Positions 1 through 6,010 are shown, counted from the stretch's first letter. The stretch: 7,101 bases of DNA from JAULZV01 sp032117135 (GCA_032117135.1 JAULZV010000041.1:1-7101); one strand, 5' to 3'. Notes: a model not told the origin generated them from the letters alone. Numbers and translations: made by a program.

Positions 1-905
1 GTAAAATTAATATTGTGTGCGTTGGAGATGGGATGCACTCCGAAAATGCGAGTAACTGGCAGGTAACAGGTTTTGTGTATGATATCGACACTCATATTCA
101 AGAAAGTGCCGAACCTCTCACTTCAAAATTAATTGAGTATAAGCGCGCTATAGAATCACAAATGGGGACATCTATTGCGGATGCTGTGCGTAATAAAGAT
201 TTTGTCCGGATCAAGCGAGCCAAAAATATGTACCCAGTATCATCCGAGCTTGAAGAAGACATGCGAAAACATCTCCTTTATACAGAGATGGTGCGGAGTC
301 TCGGTCTTATGCAGATGGTAATGGAACTCAAATCTTCTTATCCAGATTCGTTTCATTTTATCCGAGGAAATCATGATGATGTTGAAGGACAAATTAGCGA
401 TGTTACTAAATATGCAGACGAATCGGTTGATGTAAGAAATTGGATTAAGCAAACATATGGCGATAATTTTTTGTCAAAATACGCACGCTTCGAACGAGCT
501 CTTCCGTCAGTTGTTACACAGGGAAATTCACTCGTGGTAACACATGCATTACCTGATGAAGTACTTACGCAAGACATGGTGCTGGAGAGAGATAAAAAGG
601 CATTGAAGCAATTGATGTGGACCGAAAATCGTGAGGCAGATAGGTCTCAGCGAGGCCATAAGGCTCCTATAGCCGAGCGAGTTGTCAGATTTAATCTTCA
701 AAATCTTGGTTTGGATGAGCGTGCAGTATGGGTGATAGGACATAGAGATGTCGAACCTCAAACAAAATTCAGGAGTCAATTTGATGGGAAAGTCATTCAA
801 ATTAATGACAAAGAACGTGAATTAATAACAGTATTTGATCCGACTCAAGAGTATGACGCTCATATGAGTACTTTTGATTTGAAATCTGAAAATGCAAAAT
901 GGTAG
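1..905 (+). CDS. Calcineurin-like metallophosphoesterase, 5'-truncated by the window edge
   Basis: The reading frame is open from the window edge (first full codon at 3) to TAG at 903-905, giving 300 visible residues; the true start lies upstream. Numbering visible residues, GDGMHSE at 8-14 fits the second metal-binding block, RGNHDD at 121-126 is the classic GNH(D/E) block, VVTHALP at 178-184 a metal-ligand histidine, and GHRDVEP at 246-252 the final GH block. The first D-x-H block must lie before the window. These are the ligands of the dinuclear metal centre of metallophosphoesterases, which hydrolyse phosphate mono- or diesters. About 105 residues, mostly charged and helical-looking, separate blocks two and three, longer than in simple PPP-type phosphatases. 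No signal peptide or membrane segment is visible in this part. The substrate cannot be told from sequence. It converges on the next gene with 36 bases between stops and no hairpin there. Confidence 0.78.
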   Translation, partial: KINIVCVGDGMHSENASNWQVTGFVYDIDTHIQESAEPLTSKLIEYKRAIESQMGTSIADAVRNKDFVRIKRAKNMYPVSSELEEDMRKHLLYTEMVRSLGLMQMVMELKSSYPDSFHFIRGNHDDVEGQISDVTKYADESVDVRNWIKQTYGDNFLSKYARFERALPSVVTQGNSLVVTHALPDEVLTQDMVLERDKKALKQLMWTENREADRSQRGHKAPIAERVVRFNLQNLGLDERAVWVIGHRDVEPQTKFRSQFDGKVIQINDKERELITVFDPTQEYDAHMSTFDLKSENAKW

Positions 906-941
906 AGTGGGGGGTATAGTGATCAATTCTCGCAAAGACTA

Positions 942-1886
942 TTACAAGCGATAAATATTTTCGTTCACAACCTGTTCTTCGTTGTATAGCATTTTTCGAG
1001 CGAAGCGATATAAGATATACTGCGCAGTTATGTTTCCGAACGTTGTTACTTGCCGGCTCGCTTCATTGCCATATACCTGCAATAAACTTCCAATCATTCT
1101 AGCTGGGCCACCTAATTGAGACATGCCTGCATTAATGGATCCAATAGTAATTCGAGTCAGGGCCTCTGCCGAATCTGCGCCAATGGTGAGCATAAGGGAT
1201 TTTTTGAAACTGTCTGATTTACTTATGTCATTGAGTCTATTCATTTCTGTTTGCAAATCAAAAGCAGATGATGATCCATACGTATCAAGAAACAAAAACC
1301 AAGAGTATCGCAATTTTGTTCTCAGATAGTATCCATAGGCAAAAAAGAAAATTAATACTGCAATTAATCCGACAAATGATACGAGCATTATTTGAGAGGA
1401 GTTACCGTTAGTAGCAAGTGTTTGGCTGGTCATCCAGATTATCCACGACATCACAATAAGAGCAACTCCAACAAAAGGTTTGAGATAATATTGTGTGAAT
1501 ATATCAACTCTAAATTTGATTGCTGACCAAAAAAGTTTTTTAGAAATATTCCAACTTTCGTCCAGTGATAGATTTTTTTTATCAAAATATGAATCGACCC
1601 AGATATGTTTTTCGATTTCGAATGTAAAACTAGTTACGAATGTATAAAGGGCAGCTGCTGCAAACAGTGCAAAACCAAGACTTGTCATGAGTATGGGATA
1701 TTGTGCCAAGAGTGGACTTGAATTATATATGTCACTAAGTACGTATATTCCCGCAATCAACACAAGAACGGGCCATGTAATAAGGAGTGTTCTTTTTAAT
1801 AATGCTGCTTTACGATCTGATAAATGTGTGCCAACTTCTTTTAATATTTCGCCATATTGCGGGGCGAGAATCTCTTTTGTGTCCAT
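942..1886 (-). CDS. Four-helix integral membrane protein, function unknown
   Basis: This 314-residue protein starts at ATG (1884-1886, minus strand). I do not recognise the family. Four hydrophobic segments are clear, at about residues 33-51, 63-86, 136-153 and 166-188, arranged as two hairpins with a roughly 50-residue charged loop (87-135) between them. The N-terminal 30 residues are hydrophilic, and about 125 residues follow the last helix. That C-terminal part (190-314) has an amphipathic Gly/Ala/Ser-rich stretch around 235-285 and a basic stretch near 294-299. An even helix count predicts both ends on the same side, probably cytoplasmic given the basic residues near 24-32 and 189-193 (inference). 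There is no Shine-Dalgarno motif before the start. It lies alone on the minus strand, divergent from tRNA-Val and convergent with the phosphoesterase gene. It could be a membrane scaffold or a transporter accessory protein; neither is supported by a motif. Confidence 0.82.
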   Translation of the reverse strand: MDTKEILAPQYGEILKEVGTHLSDRKAALLKRTLLITWPVLVLIAGIYVLSDIYNSSPLLAQYPILMTSLGFALFAAAALYTFVTSFTFEIEKHIWVDSYFDKKNLSLDESWNISKKLFWSAIKFRVDIFTQYYLKPFVGVALIVMSWIIWMTSQTLATNGNSSQIMLVSFVGLIAVLIFFFAYGYYLRTKLRYSWFLFLDTYGSSSAFDLQTEMNRLNDISKSDSFKKSLMLTIGADSAEALTRITIGSINAGMSQLGGPARMIGSLLQVYGNEASRQVTTFGNITAQYILYRFARKMLYNEEQVVNENIYRL

Positions 1887-1900
1887 GATGAATTAAGAAT

Positions 1901-1931
1901 ATCATATACTGCCAATATGTAGAGTTCTCAA
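1901..1931 (-). promoter_or_regulatory. Putative promoter of the four-helix membrane protein gene
   Basis: On the minus strand TATGAT (1906-1901) follows TTGAGA (1931-1926) with a 19-base spacer; TATATG two bases earlier would give 17. A transcript start near 1894 would leave only about 8 bases before the ATG. Weak because of the spacer ambiguity. Confidence 0.4.
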
Positions 1932-1952
1932 TTGAACACAGTTGTTTCGGGA

Positions 1953-1980
1953 TTGCCAAACCCTAAAATTCTGCTATTCT
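1953..1980 (+). promoter_or_regulatory. Putative promoter of tRNA-Val
   Basis: TTGCCA (1953-1958) and TATTCT (1975-1980) are separated by 16 bases and end 10 bases before the mature tRNA 5' end, as expected for a tRNA promoter with a very short leader. Confidence 0.5.
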
Positions 1981-1990
1981 ATATCCATAA

Positions 1991-2064
1991 GGGCGATTAG
2001 CTCAGTTGGCTAGAGCAGTCCGTTTACACCGGAAAGGTCGGGGGTTCGAGTCCCTCACCGCCCA
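1991..2064 (+). tRNA. tRNA-Val, anticodon UAC
   Basis: It folds as a full cloverleaf: acceptor 1991-1997 with 2057-2063, D arm GCTC/GAGC (2000-2003, 2013-2016), anticodon loop 2023-2029 with TAC at 2025-2027, variable loop 2035-2039, and T arm 2040-2056 with loop TTCGAGT. The discriminator is A2064 and CCA is not encoded (next bases CCG), so a CCA-adding enzyme is needed. Two irregularities stand out. Acceptor pair 6-67 is A1996 opposite C2058, where ordinary bacterial tRNA-Val of this type has T, and the first anticodon-stem pair 27-43 is G2018 opposite A2034. Identity as valine rests on the anticodon. Confidence 0.95.
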
Positions 2065-2074
2065 CCGTTTCAAT

Positions 2075-2103
2075 AAAAACACTCTGATATCAGGGTGTTT
2101 TTT
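2075..2103 (+). terminator. Rho-independent terminator after tRNA-Val
   Basis: A hairpin with left arm 2075-2087 and right arm from 2090 (core ACACTCTGA against TCAGGGTGT, one G-U pair) runs into a T tract at 2098-2103. It ends the tRNA-Val transcript 11 bases after the tRNA. Confidence 0.85.
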
Positions 2104-2121
2104 GTTTGTGCATCTATTCCT

Positions 2122-2150
2122 CTTTCATAAAATAAAAAAAGACATATACT
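2122..2150 (+). promoter_or_regulatory. Leaderless promoter of the SpoIIAA/STAS-like gene
   Basis: CTTTCA (2122-2127), a 17-base spacer and TATACT (2145-2150) are followed by exactly 6 bases and then ATG. Standard geometry puts the transcript start on the A of the ATG at 2157. The same elements and spacing recur at 2554-2582. Confidence 0.65.
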
Positions 2151-2156
2151 TGGGAT

Positions 2157-2549
2157 ATGACATCTATCAAAAACCCACTTACAATCAAAGAAAAAGAAGG
2201 GAGAATAGAACTTTCATTACATGGAAGCCTAACACATGATCGATTTGATGCACTCAAAGAATCTGTTGCCTCTGGGAAACAGATGATCAAGGATAACTTT
2301 ATAAAAACAGGTCGTATGATAGAAGTGTTGCTTGATATGACTGAATACAGTGGAGTATATGATGTTGAAGCAATGGAGATTCTTGCTGATTTTGCTGATG
2401 CTAATCGAGAGTTCGTGCGCAAGACCGCATGTTTTGGAGGGGGTCAGGCCGCAGTGCTTGCAGGGGAAGTGGTAATTGCGATGGCTGAACGTCGTAATAT
2501 TCAATTTTTTGACTCAAAAGAAAAGGCGTGCGAGTGGCTCAATACCTAG
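2157..2549 (+). CDS. SpoIIAA-like / STAS-fold protein
   Basis: The 130-residue protein has the layout of the SpoIIAA-like group of the STAS fold: an N-terminal beta pair (about 8-23), a helix (27-46), a strand with LLDMTEYSG (58-66), a helix rich in acidic and Ala residues (69-85), a strand RKTACFGGG (88-96), a helix (98-112), then IQFFDS (115-120) and the closing helix EKACEWL (122-128), a typical end for these proteins. Members are small soluble cytoplasmic proteins; some bind lipids or act in partner-switching regulation. The position used as phosphorylated Ser in true anti-sigma antagonists is not evident, so I would not call it an anti-anti-sigma factor. No membrane segment. The ATG at 2157 was chosen because the promoter predicts transcription from it. 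The pseudouridine synthase follows 39 bases on, with its own promoter and no terminator between. Confidence 0.83.
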   Translation: MTSIKNPLTIKEKEGRIELSLHGSLTHDRFDALKESVASGKQMIKDNFIKTGRMIEVLLDMTEYSGVYDVEAMEILADFADANREFVRKTACFGGGQAAVLAGEVVIAMAERRNIQFFDSKEKACEWLNT

Positions 2550-2553
2550 TGTC

Positions 2554-2582
2554 CTTTCAAAAAATCAGAATTTGAGTATACT
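2554..2582 (+). promoter_or_regulatory. Leaderless promoter of the pseudouridine synthase gene
   Basis: CTTTCA (2554-2559), 17 bases, TATACT (2577-2582), then 6 bases to ATG 2589, which predicts a transcript starting on the start codon. It begins 4 bases after the STAS-like gene's stop and matches the promoter at 2122-2150 in both hexamers and both spacings. Confidence 0.65.
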
Positions 2583-2588
2583 GCCCCT

Positions 2589-3329
2589 ATGAATATCTCT
2601 ATTCTCAAACAAACAGAAGACTATGTCGTGCTCAATAAGCCTGCTGGTATTTCGGTACACAAAAGTGGTAAACACGAAGAATATACCATTGCAGACTGGA
2701 TTCTTGAGCAATTTCCACAAACCAAGAATGTTGGCGAGCCCCTCAAGATTTCGACAGGAGAAATTATTGCGCGACACGGTATTGTTCATCGTTTAGACAA
2801 AGATACTTCAGGTGCACTTCTGGTTGCGCTGACTCAAAAAGGATATGAATATTTTAAAATGCAATTCAAAGATCGCATTATCAAAAAATCATACCGTGCA
2901 TTTTTATACGGCAATCTCAAAGAAGAGCATATGACTGTAAGTGAACCAATTGGTAAGCATAAAAAAGATTTTCGCAAAAGAACTACTGCTCGCAATTCGC
3001 GAGGAGAACTCAAACAAGCTATTACCTTTGTACGGGTAATTGAGCGTTTCAAGGAAGGTGATCATTATATTGTTTTTATTGAGGCTCAACCCAAAACAGG
3101 ACGAACTCATCAAATTCGTGTGCATGCCAAATATATTCAACATCCAGTTATTGCTGATCCGCTTTATGCATCCAAAAAACCAAAGCTCTTGGGCTTCCAG
3201 CGACTCGCACTCCATGCGTATTCTTTGGAATTTAAGGATTTTGAGGGATTTACCCAACGTATCGAGGCACCGTATCCATCTGATTTTGAAGGAGCGATTC
3301 AAAGGATGGAAGAATATAAGACATATTGA
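2589..3329 (+). CDS. RluA-family RNA pseudouridine synthase
   Basis: This 246-residue cytoplasmic enzyme converts specific uridines in rRNA or tRNA to pseudouridine. The family hallmark HRLDKDTSG lies at residues 67-75; by family knowledge D70 is the catalytic aspartate. The N-terminal VVLNKPAGISVH block (13-24) and the late GRTHQIRVH block (171-179), followed by HPVIADPLYA (185-194), are all present, so the enzyme looks intact. There is no N-terminal S4 RNA-binding domain, so the layout is that of short RluA/TruC-type members rather than RluC/RluD. Which uridine it modifies cannot be read from sequence. The ATG at 2589 is supported by the promoter ending 6 bases upstream and by the family N-terminus. 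The stop overlaps the possible -35 element of rplS, placing two translation genes side by side. Confidence 0.95.
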   Translation: MNISILKQTEDYVVLNKPAGISVHKSGKHEEYTIADWILEQFPQTKNVGEPLKISTGEIIARHGIVHRLDKDTSGALLVALTQKGYEYFKMQFKDRIIKKSYRAFLYGNLKEEHMTVSEPIGKHKKDFRKRTTARNSRGELKQAITFVRVIERFKEGDHYIVFIEAQPKTGRTHQIRVHAKYIQHPVIADPLYASKKPKLLGFQRLALHAYSLEFKDFEGFTQRIEAPYPSDFEGAIQRMEEYKTY

Positions 3330-3354
3330 TAATTTTAAAAGACTATGTTACAGT
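3326..3354 (+). promoter_or_regulatory. Putative extended -10 promoter of rplS
   Basis: TTGATA (3326-3331) lies 17 bases before TACAGT (3349-3354), which is preceded by TG at 3346-3347 as in extended -10 promoters. This would start the transcript near 3361, leaving a leader of about 22 bases without a Shine-Dalgarno motif. Read-through from the preceding gene is also possible, as no terminator separates them. Confidence 0.45.
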
Positions 3355-3382
3355 AGCCCTTACTAACGAATTAATAATAAGT

Positions 3383-3853
3383 ATGAACACAGTAATAACT
3401 CCAGTAGATATTTCTTCACGAAAAAACCTCGACATGCGAACAGGTGACACTGTTAAGGTGTGGCAAAAAATCCAAGAAAAAGGTAAGACTCGACTACAAG
3501 CATTCGAAGGAATGGTTTTGGCTCGAAAGCACGGATCAGAAGCCGGTGCTACTTTTACCGTACGACGAAACACTAATGGATATGGTGTTGAAAAGATTTT
3601 CCCACTCTACTCTCCAATGATTGATCGAATTGAAGTTACAAAGCGATCTAAGACACGACGAAGCAAGCTCTACTACATCAGAGACAAGGCTCTCAAAGAA
3701 ATTAGTAAGCGATTCAAAATGATGTCAATCGGACTTTCGACTGAAGATCATAAAGAAGTCCCTCAAGAAGAAGTTGCTGTCGAAGAAACTCCTGCAACAG
3801 AAACAACTTCTACAGAGACCGAAACACCTACAACTCCTGAAGAAACAAAATAA
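3383..3853 (+). CDS. rplS: Large-subunit ribosomal protein L19
   Basis: The 156-residue protein carries the L19 signature: RTGDTVKVWQKIQE (19-32), FEGMVLARK (41-49), TFTVRRN (57-63), GVEKIFPLYSP (68-78) and RRSKLYYIRDKA (92-103). L19 sits at the 30S-50S interface. The family core is about 115 residues; this one has a 38-residue tail (119-156) of 11 Glu and 11 Thr with Pro, low in complexity and presumably disordered. The start is ATG 3383: an in-frame TTG at 3326 would add 19 non-family residues and overlaps the likely -35 box. Codon use is unusual: 11 of 12 arginines are CGA and one is AGA, unlike the mixed use in nearby genes. The stop codon lies inside the terminator hairpin. Confidence 0.97.
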   Translation: MNTVITPVDISSRKNLDMRTGDTVKVWQKIQEKGKTRLQAFEGMVLARKHGSEAGATFTVRRNTNGYGVEKIFPLYSPMIDRIEVTKRSKTRRSKLYYIRDKALKEISKRFKMMSIGLSTEDHKEVPQEEVAVEETPATETTSTETETPTTPEETK

Positions 3854-3890
3854 AACAAAAAGCACTGCGCATCGCAGTGCTTTTTGTTTT
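3852..3890 (+). terminator. Strong terminator of rplS, overlapping its stop codon
   Basis: An 18-pair perfect inverted repeat (3852-3869 with 3873-3890, loop CAT) has a GC core GCACTGCG and A-rich/T-rich outer arms, giving a T-rich 3' side. It could work in both directions. The TAA stop at 3851-3853 is part of the left arm. Confidence 0.95.
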
Positions 3891-3940
3891 GATTAAATGA
3901 AGATACTGTGTTCTGAAAGAAAATTCATGATAATGCGTAC

Positions 3941-3946
3941 TATACT
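3941..3946 (+). promoter_or_regulatory. Putative -10 element of the sigma-factor operon
   Basis: TATACT lies 11 bases before ATG 3958, giving a leader of about 5 bases. No convincing -35 is seen at 16-18 bases upstream (the region is A-rich), so the operon may depend on an activator or on its own ECF sigma factor; that is inference. Confidence 0.4.
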
Positions 3947-3957
3947 AATGTATATCC

Positions 3958-4533
3958 ATGAATCAATACGAAAAGACATCCGATGTCGAATTGGTTACTT
4001 TATCGCTCGTCGATAAGGAGTGTTTTTCTTATTTGGTAAGACGATATCAGGATAAAATATACAGATATATCAAGCGTATCAGTTCTTTCTCAGATGATCT
4101 TGTGGGAGATATTATTCAAAATACGTTCATAAAGACGTATATTAATCTCAATAGTTTTGATACACGAATGCAATTTTCTTCATGGCTGTATCGGATTGCT
4201 CATAATGAGACTATTAGTTTTTTGAGAAAAAATAAAAAACATATCGAGGCGACACTTTTTCCAGATGATTCGATGGAATTATTTCTTTCGGATATACATA
4301 TTGAAAATACAAAACACGGAAGTGAAATGCAGGAATTGTTGTGGAAAGCTATCAACCAGCTTAAACAAAAATATCGTGACATTATTATTCTCAAATACTT
4401 TGAACACAAAAGCTATGATGAAATATCAGATATTATTCAAAAGCCTCCTGGGACCGTAGCAACTTGGCTCAGTCGAGCTAAGGGAGATATTAAAAAATTT
4501 CTTGTTTTGCATAACTACACACATCATGAATAA
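3958..4533 (+). CDS. ECF-type (sigma-70 family) RNA polymerase sigma factor
   Basis: The 191-residue protein has the two-domain layout of extracytoplasmic-function sigma factors. Region 2 spans about residues 20-92, with YQDKIYRYIKRIS (30-42), DIIQNTFIKTYINLNSFD (51-68) and the FSSWLYRIAHNETISFLRK stretch (73-91) that forms the core-binding and -10-recognising part. A 30-residue acidic linker follows. Region 4 is about 123-182, with QKYRDIIILKYFEHKSYDEI (137-156) and the helix-turn-helix ending in GTVATWLSRAKGDIKKFL (165-182). No region 3 or region 1.1 is present. The start is ATG 3958; no Shine-Dalgarno motif precedes it. Its last 8 bases overlap the next gene, so the two are translationally coupled. 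By family knowledge the overlapping membrane-protein gene is the likely anti-sigma partner. It probably regulates its own operon (inference). Confidence 0.94.
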   Translation: MNQYEKTSDVELVTLSLVDKECFSYLVRRYQDKIYRYIKRISSFSDDLVGDIIQNTFIKTYINLNSFDTRMQFSSWLYRIAHNETISFLRKNKKHIEATLFPDDSMELFLSDIHIENTKHGSEMQELLWKAINQLKQKYRDIIILKYFEHKSYDEISDIIQKPPGTVATWLSRAKGDIKKFLVLHNYTHHE

Positions 4534-5353
4534 ACAAACATACAACTCAGATTTCTCTCAAAAAATACTCCGCACTCTTGATGAGAAAAACATGACACCA
4601 AGACCTCGGTGGTATTTTGTTCTCCAAGAGGGTGGAGTGTGGGTGCTCGGTTTTTTCGCTACGTTTTGTGGTGCGGTTGCTATTTCGGCTACACTATTTG
4701 TATTCGCTACAGCACCGTTTCAATTTCAAGAGGTGACACATAATAACGTTATATCTTTTTGGTTAGATTTTATTCCTTTTTTGTGGATAGGTTTGTTTGC
4801 GGTGTTTGTGCTTGTTACTGATTACGCGCTCACTCGCACAAAGAGGGGGTATCGATATAGTCTGATCACTATTACCATATCATCCGTCACATTATCGATT
4901 GTGCTTGGGTATGTCGGATTTGTTATCGGTCTTGGAGAATTTTTGGAAAACAATATAGGAAAAAGCGTTCCATTTTATACTCCTGTGCATGTCACCATGA
5001 TTGAACTATGGAATCAACCAGAGCAAGGACTTTTGACCGGTGTAGTGCGCGGAACAAGTACATTCAGTTTGTACGTAAATGATGAGGTTTCATATGCGCT
5101 TGATGTTTCAGAAATTTCACAAGCACAACGCGATTTCTTTTTTGATGGTGCTCTTGTGAGTGTGATAGGGACAAGTACCAAGCCACATATCCTTTCAGTC
5201 TGCATGGTTGTTCCAGTGGGTAAGAAAGTTGTTTTTACTGAATATTTTGAAAATGAAAGAAATCCTGAAATAGAGCGTACTAATATATGTAAGGGCGTAC
5301 GACCTTATGAACGATTACAAACTAAATTATTGATGAATTATGAACATGAATAA
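4526..5353 (+). CDS. Three-helix membrane protein, candidate anti-sigma factor
   Basis: This 275-residue protein starts at ATG 4526, inside the end of the sigma gene (shared ATGAATAA). An in-frame TTG at 4502 is less likely. Residues 1-35 are hydrophilic and would be cytoplasmic, containing a short helix plus a Pro/Arg/Trp patch (TPRPRWYF, 24-31). Three hydrophobic segments follow at about 37-60, 80-101 and 112-137, so the 138-residue C-terminal part should lie outside the membrane. That part looks beta-rich around 165-232 (alternating hydrophobic residues, GLLTGVVRG, ALVSVIGTS), perhaps an OB-like sensor domain, and has two cysteines, C226 and C255. The zinc-binding HxxxCxxC signature of classic ZAS anti-sigma factors is absent. 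The role is inferred from coupling to the sigma gene and topology; I know of no motif that proves it. It could instead be an unrelated membrane protein. Confidence 0.78.
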   Translation: MNKQTYNSDFSQKILRTLDEKNMTPRPRWYFVLQEGGVWVLGFFATFCGAVAISATLFVFATAPFQFQEVTHNNVISFWLDFIPFLWIGLFAVFVLVTDYALTRTKRGYRYSLITITISSVTLSIVLGYVGFVIGLGEFLENNIGKSVPFYTPVHVTMIELWNQPEQGLLTGVVRGTSTFSLYVNDEVSYALDVSEISQAQRDFFFDGALVSVIGTSTKPHILSVCMVVPVGKKVVFTEYFENERNPEIERTNICKGVRPYERLQTKLLMNYEHE

Positions 5354-5807
5354 GAAAATAATCTCTCCGTTCGATTTTACAAAAATAATGTTTGGATCTA
5401 GATTGGCAGTTATACCAATTGGTCGTGCACATACAGATCTTACAACATATCAAAGATACTTGATGCATACTGCCCAAAAACTTAATCAGTCTGGACAACA
5501 TGTACAAGCTCGTGCGCTTATCGAATCTGCGAATATTCTTGATAAAGAGGAAAAGGCTAACGACAATAGGGTGCGTAAAAGAAAATTAGAATCTATGATT
5601 GAATCACATGACTTTGATACATTCAAAGAAAAGGTAGCGGAAACTCCTATGGCGAAAATAATTGATACTAAGGAAAAGTTTGAAGCTCTCGTCGAATCGC
5701 ATTCGCTTCGTCAGGAAGGGAAAGAAGATGAGGCAAAAGGGGTTCTTGAGTACGTTGGTCTCAAACCACTCGGCAGAAACATAAAACATTCCGTACAGTA
5801 CACATAA
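5340..5807 (+). CDS. Small helical protein, third gene of the sigma operon, unknown function
   Basis: A 155-residue protein starts at ATG 5340, 14 bases inside the preceding gene; ATG 5346, two codons on, is an equal alternative. I do not recognise it. It is predicted soluble: no signal peptide or membrane segment. Residues 36-72 (TYQRYLMHTAQKLNQSG then HVQARALIESANILDKEE) and 113-140 (ALVESHSLRQEGKEDEAKGVLEYVG) each read as a helix-turn-helix pair with Ala/Leu spacing like tetratricopeptide or similar alpha-hairpin repeats. A charged, Lys/Glu-rich stretch (70-112) lies between. No catalytic motif is visible. The overlap with the membrane-protein gene and the terminator 44 bases later place it firmly in the sigma operon. 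It may be a target or partner of the circuit (inference). Confidence 0.77.
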   Translation: MNMNKKIISPFDFTKIMFGSRLAVIPIGRAHTDLTTYQRYLMHTAQKLNQSGQHVQARALIESANILDKEEKANDNRVRKRKLESMIESHDFDTFKEKVAETPMAKIIDTKEKFEALVESHSLRQEGKEDEAKGVLEYVGLKPLGRNIKHSVQYT

Positions 5808-5850
5808 TATATTTACCGTTAATTACTCTCCTTGTTCGCTAAAAGATCTG

Positions 5851-5890
5851 CTCCCCGATATTCACTGATGTATCGGGGGGTTTTCTTGTT
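5851..5890 (+). terminator. Rho-independent terminator of the sigma operon
   Basis: CCCCGATA (5853-5860) pairs with TATCGGGG (5871-5878) around a 10-base loop; the flanking C5851/T5852 can extend the stem with 5879-5880. A TTTTCTTGTT tract follows. Confidence 0.87.
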
Positions 5891-5902
5891 TCAAAAAGTA
5901 TG

Positions 5903-5908
5903 TATAAT
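5903..5908 (+). promoter_or_regulatory. Putative -10 element of tRNA-Leu
   Basis: A consensus TATAAT sits 18 bases before the mature tRNA 5' end. No clear -35 is seen; TTTTCT at 5881-5886 has a 16-base spacer but is part of the preceding terminator's T tract. Confidence 0.5.
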
Positions 5909-5926
5909 CAGACAGGTGTATACGAT

Positions 5927-6008
5927 GCGCAAGTGGTGAAATTGGTATACACGCACCCTTGAGGTGGGTGTGCCTTCGGGTGTGGAGGTTCAAGTCCTCT
6001 CTTGCGCA
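5927..6008 (+). tRNA. tRNA-Leu, anticodon GAG
   Basis: A class II tRNA of 82 bases. The acceptor GCGCAAG (5927-5933) pairs perfectly with CTTGCGC (6001-6007) and the discriminator is A6008. The anticodon stem is CACCC/GGGTG around loop TTGAGGT with GAG at 5961-5963. The long variable arm (5971-5983) closes on a C-TTCG-G tetraloop. The T arm is GGAGG/CCTCT (5984-5988, 5996-6000) with loop TTCAAGT. CCA is not encoded. All stems are regular, in contrast to the other two tRNAs here. The last 20 bases of the acceptor/T arm recur in inverted orientation at 6056-6075. Confidence 0.96.
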
Positions 6009-6010
6009 CT

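Noticed and set aside
1439..1447. DnaA-box-like TTATCCACG
   Set aside because: A single 8-of-9 match inside the membrane-protein gene, with no cluster, no AT-rich unwinding region and no dnaA or dnaN nearby.
2006..2239. An open frame across tRNA-Val, its terminator and the start of the STAS-like gene
   Set aside because: It overlaps a well-formed tRNA and terminator, and the STAS-like gene in another frame has clear family features.
2157..2549. STAS-like protein as the anti-anti-sigma partner of the sigma operon
   Set aside because: It is far from the operon with its own promoter, lacks an evident phosphorylation serine, and partner-switching of that kind serves SigB/SigF-type rather than ECF sigma factors.
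3326..3382. N-terminal extension of L19 from a TTG
   Set aside because: The added 19 residues do not belong to L19, and the TTG falls in the likely -35 box.
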